Part shown: positions 9,349 to 17,910 of the stretch, one piece after another | Layout: every line of letters starts with the position of its first letter | Numbering within the stretch: the stretch's first letter is position 1 | Source of the DNA: Diogma glabrata | Lineage: Eukaryota > Arthropoda > Insecta > Diptera > Cylindrotomidae | DNA: 64,000 nt | Assembly: GCA_963693315.1 (NCBI GenBank) | Contig: OY856186.1 | Coordinates: 234,717,736-234,781,735 of the forward strand | Direction of reading: 5' to 3' | Notes under the pieces: model-generated | What the model saw: the letters and a program-made list of their open reading frames with translations, nothing else | Told to the model about the DNA's origin: nothing | Database searches by the model: none | Translations under genes and position numbers: made by a program

Positions 9349-12207
9349 CTATGTTTCTATAGGTAACGGTGCTAGCTGCTTTATGCTACGTTTGTATTGT
9401 CCATTTGGAGTTTTAACTGTCACGACTCGAACGATACCATCATTCCCAGGATGAATTTCAATAATTTTTCCTAGTTTCCACCGCATAGGAGGTAAATTAT
9501 CTTCCTTTAATAAAACAATTGCTTCAGTTTTTATGTTATCTGTAGCTCCAGTGTGCCATTTTTTTCGAACAGTAAGTTCATGAAGGTATTCCTTGCTCCA
9601 GCGTGACCAAAAATGTTGCTTTAATTGTTGAACGTGTTGCCAAGATGATAATCTTGGTGATGGAACATCTGAAAAGTTGCTCTCAGGCAAATTTGTTAAC
9701 GAATCGCCGATTAAAAAGTGACCTGGTGTTAAAACACTCAAGTCATTAGGATCTGATGACATGGGAGTTAATGGACGGGAATTTAAAATGGCTTCAATTT
9801 CATTAACATAGGTCATTAATGTTTCAAATGTCAAAAGTGTGTCCCCGATTACGCGAGTTACATGGTGTTTAAATGACTTCACTGCAGCTTCCCAGAGACC
9901 GCCAAAGTTGGGTGAACGTGGTGGAATAAAATGCCATGTAATATTTTCATTTGCTAACATGTTTGAAATTGTAGAAGTTTGATCATTCGTTTTTAAAAAT
10001 TTACTGATTTCGTCTAGCTCTCGTTTAGCACCAACAAAATTAGTGGCATTATCAGAATAAAGATCTGAAGATTTGCCTCTTCGTGCAAAGAATCTACGTA
10101 GTGCTGCTAGAAATGCCTCTGCTGTCAGGTCTTGAACCAATTCAATATGTATTGCCTTAGTGGCAAAACACACAAAAATTGCAGCGTATATTTTATCTTT
10201 ATTGCGGTTGCGAAATCGTTTTTCTTTTATGTAAAATGGACCACAGAAGTCTATGCCCGTTTGTAAAAATGGTCGTTTAAACACTAAGCGGTTCTTTGGT
10301 AAATTTCCCATTTTGTATTGTGTGATTGGTGGTTTAGCACGAAAACAAAGAATACATTTATGTATAATAGATTTTACAGCATTACGACCATTAATGATCC
10401 AAAATGATGAACGTATTGCACAAAGGGTAGCTTGAGCGCCACTGTGTTTATTTTTTATATGAGTTTCACGAATAATTAGATTTGTTACGTAATGATTAGA
10501 TGGAAGTAAAATAGGATGCTTTTGGTTATAAGTCAGTTCTGATAGTCTTAACCGACCGCCTACACGTAGTACACCGTCTGTGTCGATAAATGGAGAGAGT
10601 GGAGCCAGCTTCCCGGTATAGCATTTATTTGATTTAAGTAAATGAATTTCTCGTTGAAATTCATCATATTGTATAATTTTCATAATGGTTGTTGAAGAAG
10701 CTTGCAATTCATTAACACAGAGAGGTCCGATTATTTTTTGTTTTCGACATTTAATATTGATAAATCTAATTACGTATGCTATTATTCGCTTTAAAGTTTT
10801 AAATGAAGAATAACGTTTAAAGTCAATAGGAAGATCTGGTTTTGGTATGCACGAGAGCACAAAGGTTTCACGTAGTTCTGGTAGGTCGATTGGAGTCATA
10901 TCGCATTTTGGCCACTGTGTTTGACGTTCAATAAGCCAATTGGGACCGTTTATCCAAAATTGGTTTAAATAAAGTTCAGAAGGAAGAAGTCCACGAGAAA
11001 TCATATCAGCTGGATTATGTTTTGTTGATACATGTCCCCACGTAGCGTTATATTTAACGTTTTGTATTTCAGAAATACGATTTCTAACAAATGTTTTAAG
11101 TGAATTGGATGGTGTTTTTATCCAATGTAAAACAATAGTAGAGTCGCTCCAAAGATATATGTCATCAAATTTTATATTTTTTAATGCTTGTAATGTGACT
11201 TCAACGAGATTTGAAAGAAGATGAGCAGCACAAAGTTCTAGTCGCGGTATAGAACGAGATTTTAATGGCGCTACACGAGATTTGGAGTTTAAAATAACAG
11301 ATGTACAATGACCATAGTTGTCTTCGGAACGAATATATAGACATGCACCATATGCGCGTTCACTTGCATCAGAAAATCCATGAAGTTGTAAGGTTGTTCG
11401 TTCGCTCAATATTGTTCTCCGTGGTATTGACATTTTCTCTAACAATGGTAATTCAGATCGATATTGCATCCAGAAAGTATAAAGGTCAGCGGGAATGGAT
11501 TCGTCCCATTCAAGTTTAAGCTGCCATAAAGTTTGCATTAGTATTTTTGCTTTAACGATAGTGGGGCCAACTAGACCCAAAGGGTCAAATAAGCGGGCAA
11601 TTTCTGAAAGGATTATTCGTTTAGTGATCTTAGTAGTATTACAGTCTAAATTAACTGTATAACAAATTAAATCTTTTTTAGGATTCCATTGAATGCCTAA
11701 TGTTTTTATATTTTCATCAAGATCTAATTTAATATATTTGTCATCAGATTTATCAACAAGATCGTTAGTAAGTTTTGGCTCGTTAGAAGACCATTGACGT
11801 AAATTTATACCAGCAGTCTTCGTCACAGCAATTAATTCATTTCTAATCAACAAGGCTTCATCAAAAGTTTCAGCACCTGTTAGTAAATCGTCTACGTAAA
11901 AATCTTCGTAGAGGATACGAGCAGCAACTGGATAATTAACCCTTTCATCGTCGGCTAGTTTATGTAGAATTTTCGCAGATAAATAAGAAGAAGGGGCTTG
12001 GCCATATGTAACGGTATTTAATTGAAAAACTTGAACTGGCGTTTCGTTAGAGTATCTCCATAATATTTTTTGGTATATTCTATGTTCTGGATGAACTATA
12101 ATTTGTCTATACATTTTTTCAGCGTCAGCTGTTAAAACATAGACGTGTACTCGAAATCGTAAGGTTAGAAAAAATAAGTCATCCTGAACCTTGGGCCCAA
12201 ACGTCAT
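9349..12207 (-). CDS. Bel-Pao Pol: reverse transcriptase, RNase H, integrase (952 aa)
   Basis: The domains in order are reverse transcriptase with ADAEKMYRQI near residue 27 and the YVDD box (FYVDDLLTG, about 107-115); an A17-type linker; RNase H with FSDASERAYGA and WSDSTIVLHW; a His/Cys integrase zinc site ending in CILCFRAKPP; an integrase core with a DFCGPF Asp, a YSDNATNF Asp and a WEAAVKSFK Glu; and a C-terminal DUF5641-type segment ending near LAPLP. The first codons continue the RT of the upstream ORF but in the +1 frame; the ORFs overlap at 12179-12207. A single gag-pol ORF is normal for Bel-Pao, so a frameshift is inferred here. The ATG at 12207 is only the first Met of the open frame, not a likely start. 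Confidence 0.9.
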   Translation of the reverse strand: MTFGPKVQDDLFFLTLRFRVHVYVLTADAEKMYRQIIVHPEHRIYQKILWRYSNETPVQVFQLNTVTYGQAPSSYLSAKILHKLADDERVNYPVAARILYEDFYVDDLLTGAETFDEALLIRNELIAVTKTAGINLRQWSSNEPKLTNDLVDKSDDKYIKLDLDENIKTLGIQWNPKKDLICYTVNLDCNTTKITKRIILSEIARLFDPLGLVGPTIVKAKILMQTLWQLKLEWDESIPADLYTFWMQYRSELPLLEKMSIPRRTILSERTTLQLHGFSDASERAYGACLYIRSEDNYGHCTSVILNSKSRVAPLKSRSIPRLELCAAHLLSNLVEVTLQALKNIKFDDIYLWSDSTIVLHWIKTPSNSLKTFVRNRISEIQNVKYNATWGHVSTKHNPADMISRGLLPSELYLNQFWINGPNWLIERQTQWPKCDMTPIDLPELRETFVLSCIPKPDLPIDFKRYSSFKTLKRIIAYVIRFINIKCRKQKIIGPLCVNELQASSTTIMKIIQYDEFQREIHLLKSNKCYTGKLAPLSPFIDTDGVLRVGGRLRLSELTYNQKHPILLPSNHYVTNLIIRETHIKNKHSGAQATLCAIRSSFWIINGRNAVKSIIHKCILCFRAKPPITQYKMGNLPKNRLVFKRPFLQTGIDFCGPFYIKEKRFRNRNKDKIYAAIFVCFATKAIHIELVQDLTAEAFLAALRRFFARRGKSSDLYSDNATNFVGAKRELDEISKFLKTNDQTSTISNMLANENITWHFIPPRSPNFGGLWEAAVKSFKHHVTRVIGDTLLTFETLMTYVNEIEAILNSRPLTPMSSDPNDLSVLTPGHFLIGDSLTNLPESNFSDVPSPRLSSWQHVQQLKQHFWSRWSKEYLHELTVRKKWHTGATDNIKTEAIVLLKEDNLPPMRWKLGKIIEIHPGNDGIVRVVTVKTPNGQYKRSIKQLAPLPIET

Positions 12208-14539
12208 TTAGTGAAATGCCAGTGGTTGTCTTGGCAGATGCGTCAAAAACCACACGTATTTTTGTTGTTAAACTGGAAGCTTTGAATACGGCGTGATGAG
12301 GCAAATAGTAACCTTCGTTTGTGTTATGATTTTCGCAAAGTGACATGTGGTTTAACTTTTCGTATTCTCGCATAAAATCAACGTATTGCTTCCACTGTTT
12401 GGGCTTATCAACAAAGGAACGCTCTAAAGATAAAAATCGTCTCAATGCCGAATTATATGAATTTCCAAGGTTTGGTTTGTTAGTACTAAAAGGCAGTTTT
12501 ACTATGAATTTACCAGTTATTTCATCACGTTTAGTATGTTGTGCAAAATGAGATTCACACTCTTGATCTTCAACCGATAAAAGTTTTTTGTTAGGGCCTT
12601 CTTCAATCTCCCAAAACCTAGTAATATTTGTATTTAAAATGTCTAATGAAATGTTACACATAACTGGTTCTTGAGGATCTTCGTTTAGAATCCTACCAGA
12701 TATTATCCAACCAAGTTGAGTTTTTTGCAAAACCGCGGAAGGTTTAGCTATTGCAATTTGACCGATGGAAAGTAAATTATAAAATATCTCAGCGCCCAGT
12801 AGAGCATCGATATCGCGTGGTTTATCAAATTCTGGATCAGCAAGGGTTATATTGCTTGGAATGGTTAACTGATTTTTGCATAGCTGAATAGATGGCAATC
12901 GACCAGTCATTTTTGGAATAATGAGAAAATTAAGCTTTTTAGTATATCGTGTGCTTCTTGAAATAATTTTAGCCACTATATATTTAGAGATATTGGTTTG
13001 AATTTGATGAATGCCGATTACAGGTATATTAATTTGTGTTTGAGGAAGTTTTAGAATAGAAGCAAAGCGCTCAGTTATAAAATTTGATTGAGAACCATAA
13101 TCTAGCAGTATTCGACATTCGTGAGAATTGTTGTCTTTGTCAAGTATATTTATAATTGCTGTGGAAAGTAGAACTTGTGATGGTACGTTAGCATATAATT
13201 TAGCGAAATTTGACACAACGGTATTTTCAGGTTCGTGATGAAGAAGTGTATGATGCCTTTTATGGCAGGTTTTACATCTCGATAGAGATTGACATGTAGA
13301 AACCGTATGATTTGAACGAAAACAATTAATACAAAGCCTGGCGTTTTTTATTAAATCAAAACGCTCACTTGAGGTTTTATTTTCGAATGTATCACAAGCT
13401 GATGTATAATGAGGACCTTTACATAGATTACATGCTATTGGGAGCTTTGTAGAGTTTTCAGTTGAAGTTAAGGTAGTACGAGAATGTTTAAAATTTGGAA
13501 TTTTGCGTTTAGCAAGAGAGGGACCTGCATGATTTGGTTTTTTTTCACTATCTTCTTCTAAAACGCGTTGTCTTTCATGTAAAAACTGTAACAACTCATG
13601 CATGGATGGAAATTCAATTTTTTGATTTAGTTCTTTCCATTTACGATGGGTTTCTTCATCTAATTTTGATGTTATAGCGTAAACTGGAAATGCTTCTAGA
13701 AAAGGTTTATTTAAGGCTTCCAAGGCACAATAATGTTTAGTCGCAACATCAATAATTTTACCAATCGATTTTTCCGTTGCTTTTGTACAATGAGGTATTT
13801 CAAAGATTGCTTTTATTCGTTTGTTAGCAGCGGCAACGGGATTGTCAAAACTTTTTTCCAAAATAGACCAAGCTAAATTATAATGACGATCTGTTGTTTC
13901 AATAGATTCTATTTTAAAAAGTGCCTTTCCGGTTAAGCAAGATTTTAAATACATCAGTTTTTCAGAGTCTCGTAATCTTGAATTATTATGAATTGATGCT
14001 TTGAATGAATCGGCGAAACTTGGCCAGTTTTCACAAGTGTTATTAAATTTGGGTAACTGCATAGTTGGCATTTTTACATGCGAAATTGAAAGTTCGTTTG
14101 AAGAATGAATATTAGAACTTGAAATTGGATCTACTGTATTTGAGATTAAAGGTGGCGTTAAATTTTCGTCTTCAACGCCGACTGGAATCGATATTGTATT
14201 TGTACTATCGGGTTTATGGTTATTTAAGAAAGTTTCAGCCTTCGATGTGTACTCATAGAAGGCGTCTGAAAATATAGTACGTTCTGTTATCTGTCCGTCC
14301 AATTCATTTTCCCTACATAACAAATCTAATTCGTCTTGAACACGTTCATATTTCTCGAAGTCTTTATAAATTGAATCTGTTCTTTTTTTTAATTGAAGAA
14401 TGTCGTCACATTTTGATATGTCATCAACAAACTTTTTAAACCGCGTGAGTTTGCCTCTTAAAACACCACGTTGTTTAACGAAATGGGAAATACTTTTGAC
14501 ATCTTCACTAGAACGTTCGATTAATGAAATGTCAGACAT
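12179..14539 (-). CDS. Bel-Pao Gag, protease and start of RT (786 aa)
   Basis: The Met at 14539 follows a non-coding leader and begins MSDISLIERSSEDVKS. Residues 155-215 show a DUF1759-type segment (MPTMQLPKFNN...W). Zinc knuckles lie at Cys370/Cys373/His377/Cys382 and Cys403/Cys406/His411/Cys416, followed by a Cys/His-rich tail to about 435. The DUF1758 protease segment reads LLDYGSQSNFITE; the catalytic triad expected as D-S/T-G is D480-Y481-G482. The RT start is present (HAVFKASS...IRVVFDASAK, then SLNDV) and then the frame ends in a TGA. The protein ends where the next ORF takes over in +1. Confidence 0.9.
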   Translation of the reverse strand: MSDISLIERSSEDVKSISHFVKQRGVLRGKLTRFKKFVDDISKCDDILQLKKRTDSIYKDFEKYERVQDELDLLCRENELDGQITERTIFSDAFYEYTSKAETFLNNHKPDSTNTISIPVGVEDENLTPPLISNTVDPISSSNIHSSNELSISHVKMPTMQLPKFNNTCENWPSFADSFKASIHNNSRLRDSEKLMYLKSCLTGKALFKIESIETTDRHYNLAWSILEKSFDNPVAAANKRIKAIFEIPHCTKATEKSIGKIIDVATKHYCALEALNKPFLEAFPVYAITSKLDEETHRKWKELNQKIEFPSMHELLQFLHERQRVLEEDSEKKPNHAGPSLAKRKIPNFKHSRTTLTSTENSTKLPIACNLCKGPHYTSACDTFENKTSSERFDLIKNARLCINCFRSNHTVSTCQSLSRCKTCHKRHHTLLHHEPENTVVSNFAKLYANVPSQVLLSTAIINILDKDNNSHECRILLDYGSQSNFITERFASILKLPQTQINIPVIGIHQIQTNISKYIVAKIISRSTRYTKKLNFLIIPKMTGRLPSIQLCKNQLTIPSNITLADPEFDKPRDIDALLGAEIFYNLLSIGQIAIAKPSAVLQKTQLGWIISGRILNEDPQEPVMCNISLDILNTNITRFWEIEEGPNKKLLSVEDQECESHFAQHTKRDEITGKFIVKLPFSTNKPNLGNSYNSALRRFLSLERSFVDKPKQWKQYVDFMREYEKLNHMSLCENHNTNEGYYLPHHAVFKASSLTTKIRVVFDASAKTTTGISLNDVWAQGSG

Positions 14540-15025
14540 TTTAACACGATTTTAACACGAGTAGAAATTAAAATAAAGGTATAAAAAACGGCAATTTTTT
14601 AACAAATAAAATAGAGAGACTTACCACCTTTGATGTTTTCTTGTAAAATATGTAGTTTTTTCGTCAACTATATGTGGTTGGTTCCTCCAATTAAACGTAA
14701 TGTAATGTTGAATGTAATTGTTTGTCACTTCTTTGAAAAACTGCGTTTCGTTGCAGATTTTTCTTTTATTCACAATAATATTTTTAAAAACACTTTGCTG
14801 CGTTGCGTTGCAGGCTTTTAATATATACGTATACGTGTGTAATTATAATTTTAGATTGTTTTTATGTTTCACTGCATATTGTTCATTTAATCACACACTT
14901 TGTTTTATATTATTTTTTTTTTATATTGAATTATTATTTTTTATATTATGATTAACGTTGCGTTACGTTGCAAGTTAATACGATAGTCTCAAATCCGTAT
15001 TGTTGAATCTGGCTCGAAGGACCAA
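14540..15025 (-). promoter_or_regulatory. Bel-Pao 5' leader with primer-binding site
   Basis: On the minus strand the 5' LTR is followed at 15025-15009 by TTGGTCCTTCGAGCCAG, placed where a tRNA primer site belongs. The remaining ~470 bp leader is AT rich with cgttgcgttg repeats. Small open frames here are not supported as genes. Confidence 0.65.
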
Positions 15026-15653
15026 TGTTGGTGTTGGAGCTTAATTATATAAAACAACTATATTTGCTATTTGTCCTAAGCTCTCATTCCTTTCAACTTA
15101 ATCAAAAGGAATAATTATTGTTCGTACTGTTATATAAAACACTTTATTTTTTTTCGTTTTTATTTTAAATTAATTGCTTTTATTTATTTTTATTTATGTT
15201 TAACATGTATATATATATTGATAGGTATCTTAGATGAGACTGCTAAAAAAAATAATTTTAATTCTAAGAATGTAAATGTTGATTTTTTTTTATTTCTTTA
15301 TTGAAGGTGGTCCAAATTAAAAAACTAAGAGTAAAACTAATTTCATTGGTTATCATTGGTTATCAATTATAAAGGGAGTTGAAACAAATATGAATATAAA
15401 GTTAAACAAAATAAGGAAAGGGAAGAAATTATTGAAAGTTTTATTAATAATATTTGGGAATTTCCGAAATTATAAAAAATGAAAATCTGCATGCCAGATG
15501 TTAAATTTATTTTGAGAAAAAGTGAATTTTACGTTAATAAAGATTTTAAAATGTTTATGACATATAATAAAAGTAAACTAAAAAAGGATAACCAACGATT
15601 ATTTTAAATTTAAGAGAAAAATATTAAATATTTATATAGGGTGAACCTCAACA
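15026..15653 (-). repeat. Bel-Pao 5' LTR
   Basis: This is the 628-bp partner of 8543-9170. It ends at gaacctcaaca (15653), followed by the GTCTT target duplicate. Confidence 0.93.
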
Positions 15654-15658
15654 GTCTT

Positions 15659-17549
15659 AAAGCTAAGATGACAGCATTGCCTTATCCAAAATATACAAAT
15701 AGAAAAACCGATGTATTGGAAATAATACATTCAGATGTCTGTGGACCTATGCGGGTCGAGTCTCTTGGTAAGTCAAAATATTTTGTGACTTTTGTAGACG
15801 ATTGCACTAAATGGTGTGAAGTATATTTTCTTAACAAGAAATCTGAAGTACTAAAAAAATTTAAAGAATACACTTCAATGATGGAAAATATAACCGGTCA
15901 GAAAATAAAATTTTATCAAAGTGATAATGGTACTGAATTTTTGAATGCAGATTTTAATGAGTTTTTGAAGCAGAAAGGTATTCAGAGAAGATTAAGTGCT
16001 CCTTATAGTCCTCAACAAAATGGGAGTGCAGAAAGAAAAAATAGAACCCTTATGGACATGGCAAGATGTTTATTAATTCAATCCAACTTGCCACCAACTT
16101 TTTGGGCTGAAGCTGTTTTGTCATCTAACTATATCAGAAATCGATGTCCATCAAGTAGTTTAAATGGTGATATACCATATAAACAACTTTTTAAAAAAAT
16201 GCCTAGCTTATCACATATTCGTGAATTTGGTTGTGAAGCTTATTATTTAAAAAAGGGTCCTGGTTTGAACAAATTAGAGTCTCGCGCTGAAAAGTGCATT
16301 CTAGTTGGATTCTCGGAAGAAACAAAAGGTTATAGGGTGTATGTACCAGAGAAGAAAATTGTAAAAATCGTGAGAGATATAAGATTTTTAAAACTTCCAA
16401 CTGAAAATGATAATTATAATGCAGAGCAAATTATGAATAGAGTTGATGATCCACTGATCGAACAAAATAGTAATCAGAATGAAAATTTAATTAAAGTAGA
16501 ATTGGAAGATGATACAACAAGAGAAGAAATAAATCAAAATGAATTAAACCAAAATCAATGTGAAACCAAAGAAATAATATCTTCAAGCAGTGATGAATGG
16601 CTGTACGACTCTGATCATATTAGTGATGAAAATCAAAGTTTAATTAATAAAAATAATGAACAACCTAAGCAAAATCGTGCATGTGGAAGGCCAAAAAAGT
16701 TAATGACTGGGAAACCCGGTCGGCCAAGAAAAGTTTATCAAGAAATATCAAACGATAGTTGCAATTTAATAGAGCAGTGTCATAATATTGAAGTTCCCAT
16801 TAATAATGCAATTGATGATCCTGAGTGGCATGATGCTATCGCAAATGAATTGTTATCAATAATTCAAAGAAAAACGTGGAAATTGGTAGATCGTTCAAAG
16901 AGTAATCATGTTATTGGAAGTCGTTTCGTTTTAACAAACAAATATGGCAGTGATGGTAACATTGAACGAAAGAAAGCACGGCTAGTGGCGAAAGGTTATG
17001 CTCAAAGGCCTGGTATAGATTTTAAAGAAACCTTCTCTCCAGTGGCCAGAATTAGTTCAATTCGGCTTGTTGTAGCGCTTGCAGCACAATTTAATTTCAA
17101 AATTAGACAACTTGACATTACAACAGCATTTTTAAATGGCGATATTGATGAAACAATTTACATTGAACCACCAGTTTTAATTATCAAAGGTTTAGAACAC
17201 TTATTAATGAAAATCGATCAGAAAAATGAAATTCATAATGAAGTAAAGGAGATGTTAATTAGCCTTCAGAGTTCTGATAAAGTGTGTCAATTAAGTAAAT
17301 CATTATATGGTTTACGTCAATCTGGCAGACAATGGTACAAAAAATTAGATGAATTGCTGCGAAACTTTGGTGCTTTGCCGTCAAATTGTGATAAATGCGT
17401 CTACTATATGAATGAAGGTGAGACAATTTTGATTATAATTGTATATGTTGATGATATCTTAGTCGCTGGAAAAGACGATTTGAAAATTGAAGAATTTGTT
17501 GCGTATATTAGCAAACATTTTGAAGTTCGTGATATTGGTCATTTAAAAA
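15659..17549 (+). CDS. copia integrase and reverse transcriptase (second coding part)
   Basis: It resumes the copia frame directly after the Bel-Pao target duplicate. The integrase core shows the first Asp in HSDVCGP, the second in YQSDNGTEF and the Glu in NGSAERKNRT. Reverse transcriptase begins near WHDAIANELLSI, has a conserved ARLVAKGYAQRPGIDF block, LDITTAFLNGDI, and the YVDD box at 17444-17455. The frame is open to 17549, where a non-LTR element begins; the apparent continuation to 17647 is insert sequence. The remaining RT and RNase H start at 21052. Confidence 0.9.
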
Positions 17550-17550
17550 G

Positions 17551-17679
17551 GAACGAAAAATTAGAAATGTCAAAGTTGGACAAATCGGTCTTGATGTTAC
17601 TTTTAACAATGGCAGAAAAGCTAGTTTCTCATCAATTAATGATCTAAATCATATGATTATCGCAAACCAAGTTTTATAG
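17551..17679 (+). pseudogene. LINE ORF1 C-terminal fragment
   Basis: 43 codons are open from the left edge of the insertion to a TAG at 17677 (…VKVGQIGLDVTFNNG… ending ANQVL). The position just upstream of ORF2 suggests the end of ORF1, cut off by 5' truncation. There is no independent domain match. Confidence 0.45.
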
Positions 17680-17910
17680 GAGCTCTCTTTTTTCCGAAGA
17701 TAATGTCAAAAACAAATATATATGAAAAACTAACCTTTTTTATCCTCAATCTGGTGAGTGTTATTACGAAATGCTTTCTTTTGTTTCCTTTTTTAATTTT
17801 GTTGTTTATTTCATCACTTGATTTTTATTTCTGTGCCTTTGATTATGCCTTTTTCATGATATGTAAATGTTTGCCTCTCTTATTGAGGCTATCAAAATTT
17901 AATTTCCCAG

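Larger units (their letters stand above)
8543..15653 (-). mobile_element. Bel-Pao LTR retrotransposon
   Basis: 628-bp LTRs at 8543-9170 and 15026-15653 differ by about one base by eye. They are flanked by GTCTT on both sides (8538-8542, 15654-15658), a 5-bp target duplication inside the copia integrase region. On the minus strand the order is LTR, primer site, a gag/protease/RT-start ORF, a second ORF with RT, RNase H and integrase, then LTR. The LTRs indicate a very recent insertion, yet the reading frame is broken once and the protease motif is altered. Confidence 0.95.

Noticed and set aside
12179..12207. Programmed frameshift in Bel-Pao
   Set aside because: The heptamer TTTGGGC present here is not in the register needed, and the shift is +1; a mutation is simpler. 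Kept as a finding only for the frame break.
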